Shown here one piece after another: positions 20,909-32,697 of a DNA stretch of 64,000 nucleotides. The translations under genes were made by a program, and so were the position numbers. The first letter of the stretch is position 1; each line of letters starts with the position of its first letter. Below the pieces are notes generated by a model. It searched no databases. It was not told the DNA's origin and was given only the letters and a program-made list of their open reading frames with translations. Source of the stretch: Oncomelania hupensis (Eukaryota > Mollusca > Gastropoda > Littorinimorpha > Pomatiopsidae); assembly GCA_036898135.1 (NCBI GenBank), contig CM072517.1, positions 61,903,960 through 61,967,959 on the forward strand, written 5' to 3'.

Positions 20909-23063
20909 TCATGTGGACCCCACTGCAACAACGAGACAATTGACAGTGGTCTGAGACTCTTGGAGTTTGTAAAACTGCAAGACCCGGAGGTTACAGAAAT
21001 ATCTCAGGCCACATTTGGAGGGAAATTTGCTCCACTGCGAATTTTGGGAGCTGGTGAAGTAGATGTCAACACCATGACCACCATCTTCAACTCAGCTGTG
21101 ACAGACGCAGCCACTGAGATCCTTGGCAATACCGGCCAAAGAAGACGCTGTGGATCACACCTGAACTTTTGGATCTCTTAGATAAACGAAGAGAGATGAA
21201 AAAGAAAAAGAACACATCACATGGAGCTGATGCCTCCAGAAAAATCAACAATGACATCCGAAAAGGCATGCGCACAACAAAGGAGAGCTGGATAGAAGAT
21301 CAAATGCCAGGAAATAGAGAACAGTATGAACAAGAACAACAACAGCAAGAAGGCCTACCAGACTGTGAAGCTGCTGACAAGTGTTAAACAGCCCAAGGTA
21401 TCAGTAGTGGATTCAGCCCCAATGCTGAAGTACTGATGAGTGTAGCTCAGATTCGTTTATTCACGCAACCCGCTCAATCAGCATACAAGTCACAAAGTCG
21501 ACGTATGAAGTTTTCCACTTTTATTCAGCACACATCAACAACTGCATACAATTCTCAACTCACTATCAACAACTACTCTACCCACACACAAGGCATCCAT
21601 TTTATAATTTTTTCTCTCATTCGAGATGACGACAGGTCGTTCTAGAAATGACGCATTACAACCAACCAATCAGAATTAAAGATCGTCATCACTGACTAAC
21701 GTCATACATATTTCTTCTGCCTTCGGGAATGCTCTCATACTTCGACATCCATCGGTAAACTTCTATCGAGAGTAAACACGCAGATCCAGAAAATTCTCCA
21801 ATAATATCGACTAACGCAAATTAATAACGTTATACAAAGCCTCTCCTAACAACAATGCAAACTCAAATCAAAGGTAAATAAACTCCATTATTGAATACTT
21901 TGCAAAACGAAACGATTAGATCTATCGTGCGCGCTTCAGACATACTACCATTCGTGTTTCAACGTAACAGTCTCCACGATGCAAAGCACGTCTGTCATAT
22001 GCTTTACAGAAGAACAATAAGTCTTGGATAGATGGACAGAGTACTGCTCTGACCTTTACAACCACACACCAAACGGAGACCCATCAGTTCTTACAGTTCT
22101 AGCATATGCCCAGAACAGAGAAGAGGAAGAAATCCTCCCAATTCTCCGAGAAGAAGTTGAGGCAGCAGTGCAATCGTTGAAGAAAGGGAAGTCAGCGGGT
22201 GTGGAAAACATATTCGCGGAACTGCTTCAAGCAGGATGAGAAGCGATGATTGACGCCCTCACCATTATATGTAACAACATCTGGCAAAGTTGGGAGTAGT
22301 CTACACCATGGAACCAGTCGCTTGTCATCACCCTTCCCAAAAAAGGTAACCTTCAGGAGTGTGAAAATTACCGCACCATCAGCCTCATCAGCCATCCCAG
22401 CAAGGTCCTCCAGAAAATAATATTTAACAGTTTGAAACCCCAAGCTGAACAAATCATTGCTGAAGAAGAAGCAGGATTCAGGGCAGGACGAAGTACCACT
22501 GAACAGATATTCAACCTCAGAATAATCTGCGAGAAATACCTACAGCACCAACAATATCTATATCATGTATTTGTAGACTTCAAGAAGGCGTTTGACCGAG
22601 TCTGGCATTCATCTCTGTGGGCAACCATGAGAGTGAACAACATCAGCCCTAAAATTATTGAAGTCATCAAAAGCCTGTATGACAAGGCTACCAGTGCAGT
22701 TCTCCACAACAGAGCCGTCGGAAACTGGTTCAGAACAACAAAGCATGGAGATGAGGTGCTACAAAAGACTTCTCGGCAATATCCTATACCCAGCACATCA
22801 CCAATGACGAAGTCCGACAGACCATCACACAAGCCATTAGACAACACGTTGACCTGCTCAGTGGTGAAGAAATGGAAACCCCGATGGTATGGCCACGCCA
22901 CCAGATCTTCAGGCCTTGCAAAGACCTTCCTGCACCGCACAGTGCAAGGAGGTAGAACAATAGGGAGACCGAATAAAGAGGTGGGAGGACAATATTCGAG
23001 AATGAACTGGCTTGATATTCAGTGAAGCCATCAGGGTTGCTGAGGACAGAAAAAGATGGAGTA
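20909..23063 (+). mobile_element. RTE-like LINE, internally deleted, split by an LTR
   Basis: Starts in the endonuclease C-terminal region (GDSC-like text then RLLEF), jumps with a deletion of roughly 100 codons to KLQDPEVTEI, then runs through the linker to 21398. The family-A LTR intervenes to 21969. The RT resumes (DRWTEYCSDLYNHTPNGD) and is deleted again near 22740, where NWFRTT joins directly to the C-terminal segment, removing the FADD region. It stops at about 23063, before the 3' tail. Both deletions have sharp edges. No product is expected. Confidence 0.8.
21399..21969 (-). mobile_element. Family-A LTR, reverse orientation, 3' terminus missing
   Basis: The minus strand runs from TGTTACGTT (21969) to CTACTGATA (21399), lacking the last 24 or so bases. 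It interrupts the LINE between CCCAAGG and GTCTCCACG. A 5-bp target duplication is not evident. Confidence 0.85.
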
Positions 23064-23544
23064 CGTTGATAGTAATTTTCATTAATGAAATAATTATACC
23101 TGGATATGGATAACATTGTGGGAGAAGGAAGGAAACGATCACATATGGAGCGGAATTGAAGGAGTGAACAAACTAAGGGAGATGATCAAGGATGAAATAA
23201 AGACGAATTATATGATTATAATAATCAGAGTATTGACGACTTGACGAGAATATTTATATTGTTTTAGCTGCCTACGGGAGGATGGTTAGCTTCGCACAAC
23301 AGGACATACAAACTTGTCGACGTGCAACGGGAAAAAGATGAATCGTGAGAAACAGACTTGTTTATCTGCCTGTTTACAAACGCCATCTGCTCGTCTATTT
23401 GTATACAAACTTCCTACAGTTACAGCAGGTAACAAGTCTTTACTATTTTGGCTCGGGACATGAAAATGCCAGCTGGGGGACTCGTAAACTCGTAGTAACC
23501 TGATACATGTAATGTGAAAGAGTTGTGTAAATTATTATATATAT
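23064..23544. other. Unassigned DNA
   Basis: No gene or repeat recognised. Confidence 0.4.
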
Positions 23545-23730
23545 AGACCTGTTTAAGCTTTTGCTTGTTTAGTCAATGTAGATTAGAAGGTTACAGTTAG
23601 TCTAAAGCAGACGACAGAAGTGATCATGCGTAATACAGTTGGAGCTTGATGCAAGCACAGTTAGTGACATCATCGCAGCCTACGATGGTGTTTCGAATTT
23701 TACATCCACTTAGATGTTTTCAGCCAATGG

Positions 23731-24417
23731 CAGGGTTCAGCCTGACACAAAAAAGCTATGGGCCATTGGGCCCCTCAGATCAAATTTCAATGGGTCATGA
23801 TTTCAGCAGTAATTTACGTAGACTACATGTAAAAGATAACCTGGAGATATTATTACAGAAATTAAAACAAAATAGATTATTGTGAGTGTGCATGTGTTGT
23901 GAAGCATGTTTACCAACAAAACACTAACCAGAACAGGGATCAGTATTTTGACTTGACTCGGGGCTCACACAATCATCTTGCGTAGGATTAGCGGTGGTAG
24001 ACTGTAGTTTAACTGCAGCAAACGACAGTCTAGACTGTCCTACCTCAAGTTTAGGTGTGTTTTTTTTTTTTTTTTTTTTTTTTTTGGGGGGGTGGGTGGG
24101 TGGGTGGGTGGGTGGGGGGCATTTCCAAAGCGGCACAAAGAAAAACACAAAATCCTCCTTGCACGGACACAAGATACGCGCAGACGATAGCAAATTCTGA
24201 TTTGGAAGAATCGTACAACACTTCTTATTGGCTGAAAGATCAACATCCGGGCCCTCATAGCCAATCGCTGAACTTGCCTTAGCAAAAGCACGTTTGTCGC
24301 CTCCAATACAGTGCACTGTTATTGTGGTGGCGCACTTGTACCAAAAATCGAAGCGCCATTCGGCCCCTGGCAAGAATTGTAGATGGGTCATTTTTAATTT
24401 GTATGCGTCAATGGCGC
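23731..24417. mobile_element. Insertion of about 690 bp inside the family-B LTR
   Basis: Absent from the LTR copies at 12569 and 41196. The edges show CAATGGCAGGG on the left and CAATGGCGCAGGG on the right, compatible with an imperfect target duplication. It contains a 27-base T run and a G-rich tract. Element type unknown. Confidence 0.45.
24059..24120 (+). repeat. Poly(T) followed by (GGGT)n G-quadruplex-prone tract
   Basis: About 27 T then G7 followed by five GGGT-type units and G6. There are more than four G-runs of three or more, so quadruplex folding is predicted for the plus strand. Confidence 0.85.
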
Positions 24418-25737
24418 AGGGCGCGCTAGTAAACTGATCCCATTGAATGGGAACACAGTTAAGTTATTTAGAACCAGTTCTGGGTGATTCAAGCTAAGAG
24501 ATAGAAAGTCAGTGTAGTTGGAAACGCTGAGCAGTACACAGTACACTAAAGGAAAAATCTCGGTCCTGAGAAGATTAGACAGCAGTACTTGTTGAATATT
24601 CGAATTCAATCAAGTAGCCACGGCCTGACATTGTCAAACAGGTAAATGAACATACTTCTTTTTCATCGTGATGTATTTATATTATTGTTGGAATTATGTT
24701 TCACAGTTTGTGGAATTTGCTATGCATAGAATTGAATTGTTAGTCCGACTTTGCATGACCAAGTGGAAGAATCCGACCATGAGGCAAGCATGACCGGCCG
24801 ACGCCATGTTGTATTATGTACGGATCCACTGTTGTTTAACCTATATGTATGCTTGCAGACCAGTGGCTGCACCCGAGAATGTTTATAATATTATTATTTC
24901 TTTATGTGTATAGTTAGCCACGATTTATATATATATAAAATTAGAGTGGAGATTCCAGTGGACCACAGACTTAGCAGAATGTTCGTCGCTTATGTATAGA
25001 GATGTGGAGCTATCACTGAGGGCTACTTTGGCCTTCAGTGAGACGCTCTGCACAGACTTATTATACAGGGTTGTGCAGAATTTCATCTCAAATGTTACAG
25101 ACGAGCAGGCGTTATATCGTGAGCCCAACTCAGCAAAAGACAACACCAGTCATCGCTAAAGGTTGGCTGCCGAGGCATCTCCAGCATTGTGCGCAGATAG
25201 CCCAACCGTCGAACGACAAAGTTAACGACGCCACGACAACACAGTTGTCCCAGAAGCGACCACAACGCAGCGCTTCAATCACGCAATTAAGTGCCACAAG
25301 AAACAGTGCACCAAAACTCTGTATAAACCGGACCACAGTAGTCCACTCTTCAAGACTTCTGACCATTACAGAAAGTAGTCAGTGCCCTATGATGAAAAAG
25401 TAGCTGCCTAGATTATTAGCGAACGAACCATTTGCATTGACAATTGAACTTTTAAAACTTCGAATATCATGTATAGAGTAGAGGAAATAAATGTGTGATT
25501 TTTACTTTTCTCAAGTGGCTGGACTACACATGATTTATAGCCATGTGAAAGCTAGTGTGACAGTGATCTTTTATTATTTTTCTATCTATCTCTGTACCCC
25601 AGCCTAAACACTGACCGAGCTAAACAAATAAATGTATTAAGTGAAGTCAAAGGGAGATAACTAGCTATCCCCATCGACTAAGACGTGTGGGTAATAGCAG
25701 TCCATTGTGCAGAGCCCAGCAACAATAAAATCCCCGT

Positions 25738-25767
25738 CACACACACACACACACACACTCACACACT

Positions 25768-25810
<43 letters not shown>

Positions 25811-25812
25811 TA
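25738..25812. repeat. (CA)n/(TA)n microsatellite
   Basis: CA repeats seeded at the CACA end of the LTR, then TA repeats to about 25810. Confidence 0.9.
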
Positions 25813-26525
25813 GTGGTTTTGTACAGGTTGCTGTTTAAAATGTAGACAGAGAGACAACTGTTGTCTGCGAGCAATGCATTGAACTATTTTAATTTAAAAT
25901 GATAATTGCAATGTACTGCAGAACAGAGTATAGGTGCATGTTTGAGTAATGCACTAAAATATTTTATTTTAATTTAGTATTTATGTTAGGCAACGTATTT
26001 TTAAATGTCATACCTTTATTTAAAAATATTAGGCATGATATTTATTGCAATGTACTTACACTTACAGCCGACGCTGTTGTCAAATGTCGTCTGCAAAGTT
26101 ATATGTGACGTCACGTTTGGCGCTTGAATGGGATTCTTGCAAGATTGTTTGCGAATGAATTTTTGTGCGCATATAAGTATGGATGAAAAAGAAAGTGAAC
26201 AGGTAACCTTCAGCTGTAAGATTGGTGACATGAGTGCAAAAGTGTTTTGAATGGAAATAAAACAAAATTTGCGGTATTACGGAGCGGCACGTTCTTGACA
26301 CGGGTTGAATCGGAAGCGCGCGGAATGAGGCTATTGCAGTTTGTGGACATTTTGTTTATTTATTTATCTCAGAAACGGTTAAACGTTTGGTAAGGAAATG
26401 TCGGCTATAACGATTTCGCGGGTTTTGAGCAAACAGCAGGCCGTCCGCAGCGCCCAGCACCTGCCCAGATCAGCGTCCATACGGGACAAACTTTACAGTA
26501 GAGGCGAAGAAGGACTTCCGGCTAA
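25813..26525. other. Unassigned DNA containing a candidate exon
   Basis: No repeat recognised. The only coding-like part is the minus-strand candidate exon listed at 26066-26133. Confidence 0.4.
26066..26133 (-). CDS. Candidate host exon (low confidence)
   Basis: A consensus donor GTAAGT (minus strand, 26065-26060) follows an open stretch reading PNVTSHITLQTTFDNSVG. An AG after CATTC at about 26134 would give entry phase 1 and exit phase 1, which is what an exon between 30547 and 6395 would need. The acceptor is weak and the peptide short, so this may be chance. Confidence 0.3.
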
Positions 26526-26532
26526 GCAATTT

Positions 26533-26564
<32 letters not shown>

Positions 26565-26589
26565 ATTAATTAATTAATTAATTACATTA
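26526..26589. repeat. (AG)n and (ATTA)n microsatellite
   Basis: AG tract at about 26529-26560 followed by ATTA and ACATT repeats. Confidence 0.85.
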
Positions 26590-26740
26590 CATTACATTAG
26601 TATTGCTTTAGGTCCAGCGGACTCTTCCGAGCCAAATCAGGACGGGAATTAATTAATTAATTGATTAATTAGAACTACGCGTTTGGTCCTGATTTGGCTC
26701 GGAAGAGTCCGCTGGATCTAAAGCAATAATCATGTAATGT
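26590..26740. mobile_element. Foldback (palindromic) element with 54-bp arms
   Basis: Left arm 26590-26643 and right arm 26686-26740 are inverted copies (core GGCTCGGAAGAGTCCGCTGG on the right), separated by a 42-bp AT-rich loop. The right arm is also present at 17806-17861. A hairpin or MITE-like element is likely; no superfamily can be assigned. Confidence 0.75.
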
Positions 26741-28655
26741 ACATGTGACGTAACTATGCGTTCACTAATTATTTCCAAGGGGGTCCAGAACCAGTATGGA
26801 AAATGCCCCCTCATAGACGATAAGTCTTAATATAAATGTAATAACTAATGGTATTTTTTAAATATTCATACTACATTTTTTGTTAAGTATCACTTGAGCG
26901 TGTCTGTTAAACTGTGATGAGGTTGAAGTGTCCAGGTGCGAACATGCTTTCATGCCGTGCTCATGGGTGTGAATGTGTGTGGGTGGTGTGCGTGTAATAT
27001 AGGGTAATGACAGACTCACTTTTAGGTTCTATGTAGATCTACCTTTGTATTTTTAAAATTTTTAAAATTCTTTTTTTTTTTTTGTGTTTAAATTAATTTT
27101 TTTATTTTCTTTTTAAGTAAACAAAATGCTACCTGTGTGTTTTTTGGTGTACTGTATGTGTTGTATAAGGATTAATGCTCCCTGTAAATAGCTTTTTTCT
27201 TTTTAAACCTGTTGTACATATATCCTTCCCCAGCCACCCCAAGCGATATCAAGGTGTTTTAGTCTTCTTTGACTTCACTGTTTTATGGACTTTAATAAAG
27301 ATATACTACTACTACATGAAAATATTTGTTATTTTTAAGAGTAGAAATGGTGTGGTAATAATAATAACAGTTGTTTTTATGACTGCTTTGATAACATTTT
27401 GGGCACGCTTGAGAGATTTACTTTTTTCCCTCAAGGCGATTGTGAAATAATTTGCAGTTTCGTCCCTGCCCACGAAAAGTTAATTTTTGTTGTTGTTGTT
27501 GTTCTTTTAATTGAGATATGACGTATATTGTTGCATTTTATAGATGAATGTACGAGATATGCAAAAATTACAGTTTTGATTGTGTATTTGACTGTGTTTA
27601 TGCATAATTTGATGTTAAAAATGTTGATGCTGTGCTCATAATCTAGTAGTTTTGTCATGTGTTGTAACGGATGCTAGATGCATTTGCAGGTTTCGCCTAA
27701 GCAACGGGTTTCGTGTGTGTGATTTTTAATTTTTTTATTTTTATTTTAAAGAGATTTATTGTTTTTTGTAAGATGTTTTGTTAGGGATTTTAGTTTTTAG
27801 TTTGTAAGTCGTTAAGTTTCAGTTTGGATTTTAGGCTTAGTTCTGGCTTAATTTGTTGAAATTATTGTGGTATAATTTTTTAGGTAACAGAAAGTAAAGA
27901 TAGGGATAGAAATAAAATAGAAAACAGAAGTTATTTTACTGGTTGATGGTTATGTTAATATTGTTTATTTTAATATAAAAAATCCCAGTGTACCACCCCC
28001 TCGCCCCTTCTCAACGACATGGACATAAAAGAAATATCAATAAAATCTGTTGAAATTATTATCTTACTCTTTCTTTATGTTACTTTGTAAATGATTTCTT
28101 TCTTCGTTTGTTGTATGGAGAGTTGTGGGTGTGGGGGTCTTTCCTGTCAAAATACATTTGACATCTGCATAACCCGTCACTCGCATACAGTAATATAAAG
28201 CAGAATCTACATTTACAATAAAAATATGAAAAAAAAGAGGGAAAATAAAACAAGAAAACGATGATGAGGAAAAACAACCTTCCATCCACCCCCACCCTCC
28301 CCACCCCTCCAAAAAGAAAAAAAAAAGATAAACCTCCCATACTCCAAAGTCATGATCTAATATGACCGGAGATTAAGCTGATCCCTCAACAACAACAACA
28401 ACAACAACCAAAAAAAATAAAATAAAAAAAAATAAAATAAAACAACAACAACCATGTGTCAACCATTTAACATGATATATGCTCCGATCTTGTTCATGGT
28501 TTGTTTGTTTTATTTTCATGATGTATTATTATTATTATATTTTAAAATGTAATTATCTCTTTAATAGGAAAATAATTGTTACATGACATAGCAAATAATG
28601 TAATAGAAACATTTGAGAAATAATTACACAAAAAATAAATAAATAAATAAATAAA
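26741..28655. other. AT-rich unassigned DNA
   Basis: Low-complexity T-rich and AAT-rich DNA; a CAA tract lies at 28386-28410 and an AAAT tract at 28628-28658. A retroposon-like tail (CTTTAATAAAGATATACTACTAC) lies near 27290. No gene seen. Confidence 0.4.
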
Positions 28656-30436
28656 TAAGGAAATAGAGAAACGTCTGAACAAGAACAACAGCAAGAAGGC
28701 TTACCAGACCGTAAAGCGGTTGACAAGTGTTAAACAGCCCAAGGTTTCCACGATCCAAAGCAAGTTTGGCATATGCTTTACAGAAGAACAAGAAGTCTTG
28801 GACAGATGGACAGAGTACTGCTCTGACCTTTACATCCATAAACCAAACGGAGACCCATCAGTTCTAGAATGCCCAGAGAACAGAGAAGAAGAAGAAATCC
28901 TCTCAATTCTCCGAGAAGAAGATTAGTTGAGGCAGCAGTGCATTCGCTGAAGCAGTGGAAGTCGGCGGGAGTGGACAACATAACCACGGAGCTGCTTCAA
29001 GCAGGAGGAGAAGCGATGATCGACGCACTCACCATTATCTGTAAAAAGATCTGGCAGAGTGGGGAGTGGCCTACACCATGGACCCAGTCGCTTGTCATCA
29101 CTCTTCCCAAAAAAGGTAACCTTCAGGAATGTGAAAATTACCGCACCATCAGCTTCATCAGCCATCCCAGCAAGGTCCTCATAAAAATAATACTCAACAG
29201 ATTAAATACCAAGCTGAACAAATCATAGCTGAAGAGCAAGCAGGATTCAGGGCAGGGCGAAGTACCACTGAACAGATTTTCAACCTCAGAATAATCTGCG
29301 AGAAATACCTACAGCACCAACAACATCTTTATCATGTGTTCGTAGACTTCAAAAAAGCGTTTGACCGAGTCTGGCATGCAGGTCTGTGGGCAACCAAGAG
29401 AGTGTACAACATCAGCCCTAAAATTATTGAAGTCATCAAAAGCCTGTATGACAAGGCTACCAGTGCAGTCCTCCACAACAGCGCAATCGGAAACTGTTTC
29501 AGAACAACAATCGGTGTGCGTCGGGGATGCCTACCCTCTCCAACATTCTTCAACATCTTCCTAGAGCGCATCAAGTCAAATGCCCTTGCAGACCACGAAG
29601 GCACAGTCAGCATAGGGGGAAGAGCAATCTCCAACCTCCGTTTTGCGGATGACATTGATGGATTGGCTGGAGAGGAACAAGAACTTGAACAGCTGGTACA
29701 GAGGCTTGACACCACCTCCAGAGCCTATGGAATAAGTGCAGAGAAGACCACAATGATGACCAACAACACCAATGGCATCAACAGAGACATAAAAGTCCAA
29801 GGCCAATCCCTCAACACAGTGCATAGCTTCAAATATTTAGGAGCCATTGTATCCGACAATGGGTCCCGACAGGAAGTCCTCTCCAGGACCGCACAAACAA
29901 CTGCTGCCCTGGCGAGGTTGAAGCCAAGTTGGAAAGACAGGACCATCAGTCTACATTCCAAGGTAAGGCTGCTGCTCTCCCTTGTCATCTCCATTTTCCT
30001 ATATGCTTGCGAAACATGGACCCTTACAGCAGATCTCCAACAAAGAATACAAAACATGGAGATGAGGTGCTACAGAAGACTTCTGGGCATTTTCTATACC
30101 CAGCACATCACCAACGACGAAGTCCGACAGACCATCACACAAGCCATTGGACAACACGAGGACCTGCTCACAGTGGTGAAAAAAAGTTAACTCCGATGGT
30201 ATGGCCATGTCACCAGATCATCGGGTCTTGCAAAGACCATCCTGCAAGGCACAGTGCAAGGAGTTAGATGAAGAGGGAGACCGAAAAAGAGGTGGGAGGA
30301 CAACATTCGAGAATGGACTGGTTTGACACTGAGCGAAACAATCAGGGTTGCTGAGGACAGGGAAAGGTGGAGTAGGCTGGTTAAACGATCATCTGTGGTT
30401 CCCCTACGACCTCCGAGTTATGGGATAGGATAGATA
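28656..30436 (+). mobile_element. RTE-like LINE, 5'-truncated copy 3
   Basis: Begins in the linker before the RT (LNKNNSKKAYQ-type text) directly after an AAAT tract and ends with GGATA units near 30425-30435. The RT is in pieces: 28720-28926, 28869-29228 and 29336-30190. The last holds FVDFKKAFDRVWHAG, RFADDIDGLAGEEQ and the C-terminal block to VVKKS, where a frameshift in an A run stops it. The catalytic FADD is intact but the frame is broken at least three times. Confidence 0.85.
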
Positions 30437-30546
30437 GAAATAAATAAAACTCAATATAAAAATAAATAAATAAATAAATACAACTAACTAACTAACTAAC
30501 TAACTAATAATATTGTGATGCGCCTGATTGAGTGCTGTGTACTGAC

Positions 30547-30671
30547 CTGGTAAACAGAACTCCCTGGTAGCATTCTGGATGCCTTCGAAGACGGAGACCC
30601 TAGCGTCGGTAGAACTGGAGCACGTATCCACAGCCTTGCCTTTGGCGCACTCCAGATATGATTTCAATACA
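30547..30671 (-). CDS. Host gene exon 2 of the visible chain (125 nt)
   Basis: The acceptor TTCTACCGTGTTCGCAG precedes 30671 (strong pyrimidine tract). The donor GTCAGT follows ACCAG at 30547. The exon contributes one base, 41 codons and one left-over base (entry phase 2, exit phase 1). The peptide reads VLKSYLECAKGKAVDTCSSS, ARVSVFEGIQNATREFC, LP. It has three cysteines and an NAT glycosylation sequon. The spacing resembles cysteine-rich extracellular (DUF19/T20D4.11-like) repeats; that link is by general look only. Phases match both the exon at 32398-32242 and the exon at 6395-6290. It starts immediately beyond the 3' end of a LINE. Confidence 0.68.
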
Positions 30672-30799
30672 CTGCGAACACGGTAGAAAAAGTAATACAA
30701 GTGAAGAACTGAAAGAATAGAAAGAGTGGATTATTAACGACGGAGAAGAAAGAGGGGAGATAATCCTCGAGAGATGCGTGTGTGTATGTGTGCGTGTGT

Positions 30800-31259
30800 G
30801 TGTGTCGATTTATTTATTTATTTAAACATTCTTGTGTAGCGCCGTTCCAACTCAAGAACTGCTCAAGGCGCTACCCGATATACAGGATGTAACTCAAGCC
30901 ACCACAGGCGCCCACTTGCAGCCTTTGAACGCAAAGTCGCACGCCCAGACGGCTGAGCACAACCTTGGTCGGGTGACCGGGGATGGGAGTTAGGGCTGGG
31001 TGTATTGTGTAGCCCGCACTCACCAGTTTAGGACATGAGCGTCAGGATCTTTAAAGTCCGTGCCCTGTAATGCGTGCGTGCACAGATTAGACCTCGATTT
31101 ATATTCTCATCCAGTGTCTCAGGGTAATTATTTTTTTGGGTTTATATTTTTAATATATTTTATTGTGTGCTTCAGGCCGTCAATGGGCTGTGAACCACTC
31201 ACTACCTGTACTTACTGCAAAGTTATCGTCGGACAGTTGGGTACATCGTGTGAGCCAAC
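30800..31259 (-). mobile_element. Probable retroposon 3' end with AAAT tail
   Basis: On the minus strand the block GGCGCTACACAAGAATG is followed by AAATAAATAAATAAA at 30810-30825, the usual look of a SINE or LINE 3' terminus. How far it extends upstream toward 31080 is unclear. Sequence 31080-31259 is unassigned. Confidence 0.4.
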
Positions 31260-31536
31260 CAGGGCCGGATCTGGGGGGTGGGGAGGGAGTTCCTGGGTTC
31301 CGGACCCCCCCCCCCCCCCCCCCCTGGCCATTCGATGTACCTCACTCAGTCAGAAAAAAATATATATATGGAGTTTTTTTAAAGCTCTTAATTTAGTTGA
31401 CACTGGTGGTAAGTAAATCGTTCCTCATTCTACTCAAGTTCCTCGAGCGGACACGTTTTTGTCACCCCTAACCCATTAAAAAATTTTTGGAACCCCCCCC
31501 CCCCCCCCCCCTCCAAGAGTAAGTGATCCGGCCCTG
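31260..31536. mobile_element. Small TIR element (277 bp) with CCAAC target duplication
   Basis: Termini CAGGGCCGGATC at 31260 and its inverse GATCCGGCCCTG ending at 31536, flanked by CCAAC at 31255-31259 and 31537-31541. It contains two long C runs (about 31306-31324 and 31493-31511). Non-autonomous DNA transposon; hAT-like termini with a 5-bp duplication are possible but not certain. Confidence 0.7.
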
Positions 31537-31767
31537 CCAACTGCAGTTGAATGGAGTGAAATTAATAAACCTACTAAAGGGGGGCATTTTTTCCCCAAAA
31601 AAAATTGTTTCGTCAACCTCATTGTGTCAGCGCAACCTCTGCCTTCAGATCCCTCCACTGGCTTCCTGTGACAGCCCGCGTTGACTATACAGAGTTGCCT
31701 CTCTTTGTTATCAAGGTTTCAGCACTATTGCTTCATCTAGTTCTTTATTAATACCACCATGTACTAC

Positions 31768-31841
<74 letters not shown>

Positions 31842-32235
31842 ATACTACTATAGGACTACTGGAGGCCATCCCGTGTTACATTTCTCTGTTTTCAAATATC
31901 TCAAATGATCTTATAACGCTATATTATATTATCAAGTTATTAGATAGCAATTTTATCAATTAGTAAAATAGTGAAGAGTTCCCTCGCACTGATCCATTTT
32001 CCGGGTGCTAGCTTTTATCCGTTTACAGTTAGGCTGCGCACATTTGCAAACAAATTCACGGATCTTGGAGTAACACATTTTTCTGATTAGAGGGGGTGAA
32101 GGAACTACGTTTCTGTTCTTATGTTAGGCTTGTTGTGACAATATTTACGTTATGAATTGCGTCATTCACTCTTTAAAAAAAAAAAAAGACAGAGGAAAAA
32201 AGAAAAAAGGATGATTGGGTACAAGGGGCTTGGAA
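31537..32235. other. Intron with (TAC)n microsatellite
   Basis: An interrupted TAC/ACT array occupies about 31756-31852. The remainder shows nothing recognisable. Confidence 0.6.
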
Positions 32236-32241
32236 ACTTAC

Positions 32242-32398
32242 CTGCAGCTGCTGTTCACAAGTTCTGTGGTAAATTCTGCCCCCGCGGTGATGTTGATGGT
32301 TTTCAACTGCAGCAAATTTGCTGACGCTGTCCCATTTGAGTCACAGCTCTCCAGACCGGACACATCGCACTCCCCAAGTGCGCTGCCCAGCAACAACC
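32242..32398 (-). CDS. Host gene exon 1 of the visible chain (157 nt)
   Basis: The acceptor TTCTTGGTACCAG ends at 32399 and a perfect GTAAGT donor begins at 32241. The exon gives two bases, 51 codons and two left-over bases (entry phase 1, exit phase 2). It begins with a hydrophobic LLLGSALG that looks like the end of a signal peptide, then ECDVSGLESC, a run of polar residues, LLQLKTINITAGAEF and a final NSSC. It has three cysteines and NGT, NIT and NSS sequons, so a secreted glycoprotein is likely. If the signal peptide is split by the preceding intron, the first coding exon lies further right. Translation could instead begin at an ATG just upstream (MMTNPHSDVYIF), within the minisatellite. 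Confidence 0.65.
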
Positions 32399-32402
32399 CT
32401 GG

Positions 32403-32697
32403 TACCAAGAATATATATACATCACTGTGTGGATTAGTCATCATTATGATGCCAAGCTTATAAATCACTGTGTGAATAAGTCATCGTTATTATACTAAGA
32501 ATACACAACACTGTGAATAAGTCATCGTTATGATAAAAGATTCTAAACCACTGTGTGAATAAGTAATCGTACACCACTGTGAATAAGTCATCGTTATAAT
32601 ATAACTAATATACATCACTGGGTGATTAAATTATTGTATTGATACCAACAATAAACCACTGTGTACTTTACTCATCGTGATGAAACCAACAATACAC
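32403..32697. repeat. About 45-bp minisatellite, block 1
   Basis: Degenerate tandem units of the form ATACATCACTGTG...AATAAGTCATCGTTAT. The same repeat continues at 37213-37379 and 44453-44654. Confidence 0.85.

Larger units (their letters stand above)
23545..25741 (+). mobile_element. Family-B LTR (solo), carrying an internal insertion
   Basis: Family-B LTR homology begins near 23545 and resumes after an insertion at 24418. It ends with CCCGTCACA at 25741, where it merges into a CA microsatellite. Internal blocks match 12569-14070 and 41196-42717. The 5' terminus is eroded. Confidence 0.75.

Noticed and set aside
20541..23063. Twin priming as the origin of the inverted LINE pair
   Set aside because: The two pieces overlap in element coordinates, which twin priming of one molecule does not produce.
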